64,000 nucleotides of DNA. Origin: Syngnathus acus. Its lineage: Eukaryota > Chordata > Actinopteri > Syngnathiformes > Syngnathidae. The stretch covers positions 462,001 through 526,000 of the forward strand of contig NC_051107.1 in assembly GCF_901709675.1 (NCBI RefSeq), read 5' to 3'. How positions within the stretch are numbered: position 1 is the stretch's first letter; each line of letters begins with the position of its first letter. Under the pieces are notes generated by a model that was given only the letters and a program-made list of their open reading frames with translations, did no database searches and had not been told where the DNA came from. Below are positions 46,279 to 64,000 of the stretch, piece by piece. A program made the position numbers and the translations under genes.

Positions 46279-47759
46279 TACCGTAATTTTCGGACTTTAA
46301 GTCGCTCCAGAGTACAAGTCGCATCAGCCATAAAATGCCCAAAAAAGTGAAAAAAAAACATATATAAGTCGCTCCGGAGTATAAATCGCATTTTGGGGGG
46401 CAATTTATTCGACAAAATCCAACACCAAGAACAGTCATGAACGAGCAACAACAGGCTAAACGATAGGTATGCTAACGTGACATAAACACAAACGAAGAGC
46501 CGAGAACGGCCCTGACGTAACACTCAGTTATTTAAAAAAAACTATTACATAAATAACACGTTAATAAAACCATCTGTGTCACTCCAATTCATTAAATCCA
46601 TCGATCGTCCTTTGTCAACAATGCGTGCGCGCCGTTGACTGCGCTTGCACTTCAAAATATTCCACAGGCCCATATAACGATATATAAATTAGATATCAAA
46701 TAACTATTATATAAGCAATAATGTTATCAAACCATCTGTGTCACTCCAAATCATTAAATCCATCGATCGTCCTTTGTCAACAATGGGTGTGCGCAGCTGA
46801 CGGCGCTTGCACTTCAAAATATTCCACAGGCCCATATAACGATATATAAATTAGATATCAAATAACTATTATATAAGCAATAGTATTATCAAACCATCTG
46901 TGCACTCTAAATCATTAAAGCCATCGATCAAATTCCTCGTCCTTTGTCAACAACGCCGCGCGTGAGCCCTGACGTCAGCCTCGTCGTTATTCCACAGATC
47001 TAGTATATAACTAGATTGTAGCCTTAACAAAGTACAAGGAAAGACGTGGGTTTGGTAAACGGCTCTTTATTTAACAAAACAAACTTCCAGGCGTGTGGCG
47101 GCGTGGACTTCCAGCCACAGAGGTGGAAGAGAGATCCATAGAATAGGACCGGGCGTGCGTAAAAGCCATGACCGAGCCCCATCCACCGTCCCCGGACAGC
47201 CACCCGGCCGAGCGCCGGCCCGCGACTTCCATCCACGGAGGTGAAAGAGAGCTTCGTAGAGTAGGACCGGGCGTGCGTAAGAGCCATGTCCGAGCCCCAT
47301 CCACCGTGCCTGGACAGCCACCCAGCTGAGCGCCGGCCCCCGACTTCAATCCACGGAGGTGAAAGAGAGCTCGGTAGAGTAGGACCGGGCGTGGGTAAAA
47401 GCCATAATAGTTTTTCAAACCTTCTGTGTCACTCCAAATCCTTCAAACTCTTCGTCCTCCGTGTCACTTAGAAACAAAGCCGCTAATGATGCCGGTAGTA
47501 CGTGGGGTCCTTCGTCATCCCGTGATCAATCTTTGTTCTTTATGTAAACAACCGCCGCGTCGCGCTGCTGACGTCACTTGAAATTCAAATTACAGTAATC
47601 CCTTGCTTCATTCATCGCGGTTCGTTCATCGCGGTTTCACTTTTTTTTTTTTTTTTCGAACATTTTTGAAAAAAAACACATAAGTCGCTCCTTATTATAA
47701 GTCGCCCCCCCACCCAAACTATGAAAAAAAACACGACTTATAGTCCGAAAATTACGGTA
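46279..47759. mobile_element. 1.5-kb CCGTAATTTTCGGAC-family element just downstream of tmtc1
   Basis: Starts TACCGTAATTTTCGGAC 133 bp after the tmtc1 stop and ends GTCCGAAAATTACGGTA. It is about 95% collinear with 32978-34303, but has an extra internal segment and its own three-unit minisatellite (CCACAGAGGTG at 47116, then near 47233 and 47349). It contains AATAAA at 46563-46568. Confidence 0.82.
46563..46568 (+). terminator. Candidate tmtc1 polyadenylation signal inside a transposon
   Basis: AATAAA in TTAATAAAACC is the first canonical hexamer after the tmtc1 stop (417 bp downstream). The paralogous element at 32978 reads TTTATAAAACC here, so one base difference makes the signal. Use by tmtc1 is inferred. 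Confidence 0.35.
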
Positions 47760-49328
47760 CTTGGTATCGGACTCAAGAAGAGCCCCAACATTTTAAGTGA
47801 GGAGTATCTTGGAAACAATGGGGCAATATAGCCATTGTCCACTCTATATGAGCTATCCCAAAACATGTACACGGGTGGACAAAATATATAGTACTATCAT
47901 AGATTACTTTGGGGGTCACTTGTATTTGAGAAAGATTTAAACCTGTTTTATACTGTGAAAGTGAAAAAGACAGGTTTGACTGGACAGATCGCCAAGCAAT
48001 TGCAGGGTTGTTCATTTTGTTCTGTGAGAATGAAAAAATGTCAATGTAATCCCATTTCGTACAGTTAATTTTCCTACACTTGTGTGTATTCTGAAATGTC
48101 AGTGTTTGAATACCAGCAATTATTGAGAAACGTTATCTTGAGGTACTTTCGGTTTAGAGGTGAGACTGCGCTCCATACATATTCCACATATAAAGAAAAC
48201 CAACTGAACCCCTTAAGAATCCTTTTTTATGTTGTCTGACTGAGACGCCTAGAACAGTTTTCTGTTTGAAATGTCTTGTTTTCTCGGGAAAAAGTCACAG
48301 AAGCTAGTACAAGATAATGAATTCATTTACTTGGGCTGATTTAACAAATTCAAAAAATTGTTTGTCAGTTACGCTCAATAGAGTATCGTGAGATTTTTTT
48401 CTTTATTATTTTCAAATGCTATATTACAAAACACTTCTTACTCTGTATAATTTTATGTAAATTCTTATAATGTAATCTTTATAAATTGAAAGTCTATATC
48501 AGATTATGTTATAAAGTACTTTAAAAGTAAATGTTGATCTTGCTGTTCTGCTCATCAACACTGTAGAGGACAAATGCAAATATTTACTGGAAGGATATAT
48601 GTTAGAGATGGGCACTACTGGTACAAGTGAAGTGAAGCAGTCTGGTTTATAAATTTATGAGTACAAATGCAATTAAAAGTAATTTCAAAAAGACCAATTG
48701 AGATACCGAATAGGAATCAGAATCCAAGAAATGGCAGAAAACTAAGTATAATGATGTGAAAAAAAGAAACACCAGGACAGACTCACCACCACTGACTGAC
48801 TACTATAATTGATCTGGAGGACAAATACAAACATTTACTGGTAGGATATAGTATGTTAGAGATATTAGTGTATAGCTAACAATTAATGTAATGTTACCAT
48901 AATAAATATTGACATTTTCTGGGTTTAGATTTTATATATATGTTTAGATGATCCAACGAGACTTGCACTTTGTAGAAAGCCGCTTTATGGAAATGACCCA
49001 TTTATGTTCCAGTCGAAGGGTGGATTTGCCACATTCAATATGGCAGACAGACTGATGTACCGTGGCAGAGGGCTGAACCATCGCAAGGCGCAAGCTTGTA
49101 TTGTACCTATGGCTGTTTCTACTATATATTGTGTCTATGGCTGCCACGAAGAAGAAAATAACACGCCGAAGAAGAATCCCGACTACCTTGGGTCGTTTAC
49201 GGAAGTCAACATGGATAACTTGTCTCGCGGCAAAGATGCGTCCATAAATTTGTCGTTAAAAGACGGTAAAATAAATGAAATAATAAATAATAACGTAATT
49301 TGAAAAAATATGGGGTATTTTGCGTAAA
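47760..49328. other. Intergenic between tmtc1 and cog5
   Basis: Mostly AT-rich with no recognised repeat. A 99-codon plus-strand frame (49004-49303) ends 25 bp before the cog5 start. It matches no domain I know and is probably leader or promoter sequence. No CpG-dense stretch or TATA box could be assigned. Confidence 0.4.
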
Positions 49329-63628
<14,300 letters not shown>

Positions 63629-64000
63629 TGACTGAGTGCTCAAAATGGTTCTATGCTACTACGAGTTAGTTCGACTTGTGCTTTTTGAGTTGGAACTGAT
63701 GAAAAATTAAACTTTGGCCAAAATCTAATTGTGACAAATCAAGTGGATGAAATAAGGACTTTTTAAATCTTAAGTTTAAAAAAAAAAATAATAATAATGT
63801 AATTCTGTGAACTTTGGAACATTGTATTTACGTATTTAAAAAAATTGCAGTGACAAAAACATGCTTAATAATTTGGATCCAACACAGTGAAACTAACTTT
63901 CTGTCTGAATGGATTCATTTTAATAATAATGGCAGTAATATAAGTCACAAGTATTTTCAGATGGGCCATTTCCACTGGTTAGGAGGAGGCTCCTCAATCA
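63629..64000. other. cog5 3' UTR and downstream sequence
   Basis: ATTAAA at 63706-63711, 78 bp after the stop, is a plausible polyadenylation signal. The remaining sequence to the window end is AT-rich with nothing recognised. Confidence 0.5.

Overview
This window is from a vertebrate nuclear genome, most likely a teleost fish. Genes are split into short exons with GT-AG introns. The repeats are fish-typical: L2 and RTE-like LINEs, V-type and other tRNA-derived SINEs, hAT, PIF/Harbinger and PiggyBac remnants, TA-flanked MITEs, and a Ty3/gypsy element with a chromodomain integrase. I did not fix the species.

Three host genes could be rebuilt exon by exon, and each gives one uninterrupted reading frame. 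(1) An rbm46-like gene with three RRMs lies on the minus strand, coding from 7381 down to 3926 (472 codons). (2) tmtc1, an ER O-mannosyltransferase-type protein with TPRs, lies on the plus strand at 28844-46146 (19 coding exons, 868 codons). (3) cog5, a subunit of the conserved oligomeric Golgi complex, lies on the plus strand at 49329-63628 (21 coding exons, 803 codons). tmtc1 and cog5 run head to tail about 3.2 kb apart. They act in neighbouring parts of the secretory pathway (ER glycosylation and Golgi tethering), but I see no evidence of shared regulation.

The interval 8.6-28.1 kb is almost pure transposable element. Its core is a nest. A gypsy chromovirus whose LTR starts near 11072 is split by a hAT element (13665-21283, 8-bp target duplication). 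Inside that are 146-bp inverted repeats (14009/19538), then a second hAT (14271-19000, 8-bp duplication), then a full-length LINE with one intact ORF (15178-18911, 13-bp duplication). A second copy of that LINE fills cog5 intron 18 and is itself split by an L2 insertion. An RTE-like LINE fills most of tmtc1 intron 11.

The observations most worth checking are: the predicted self-priming structure of the gypsy element; the in-frame fusion of two gypsy copies near 21515; two GC-AG introns in cog5, one with a MITE touching its donor; a duplicated decoy 3' splice site in cog5; a CA microsatellite that encodes the C-terminus of the rbm46-like protein; and a transposon that supplies the first AATAAA after the tmtc1 stop. 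I found no sign of an undescribed gene system such as a defence island, biosynthetic cluster or CRISPR. The novelty here is in repeat architecture and splice-site evolution.
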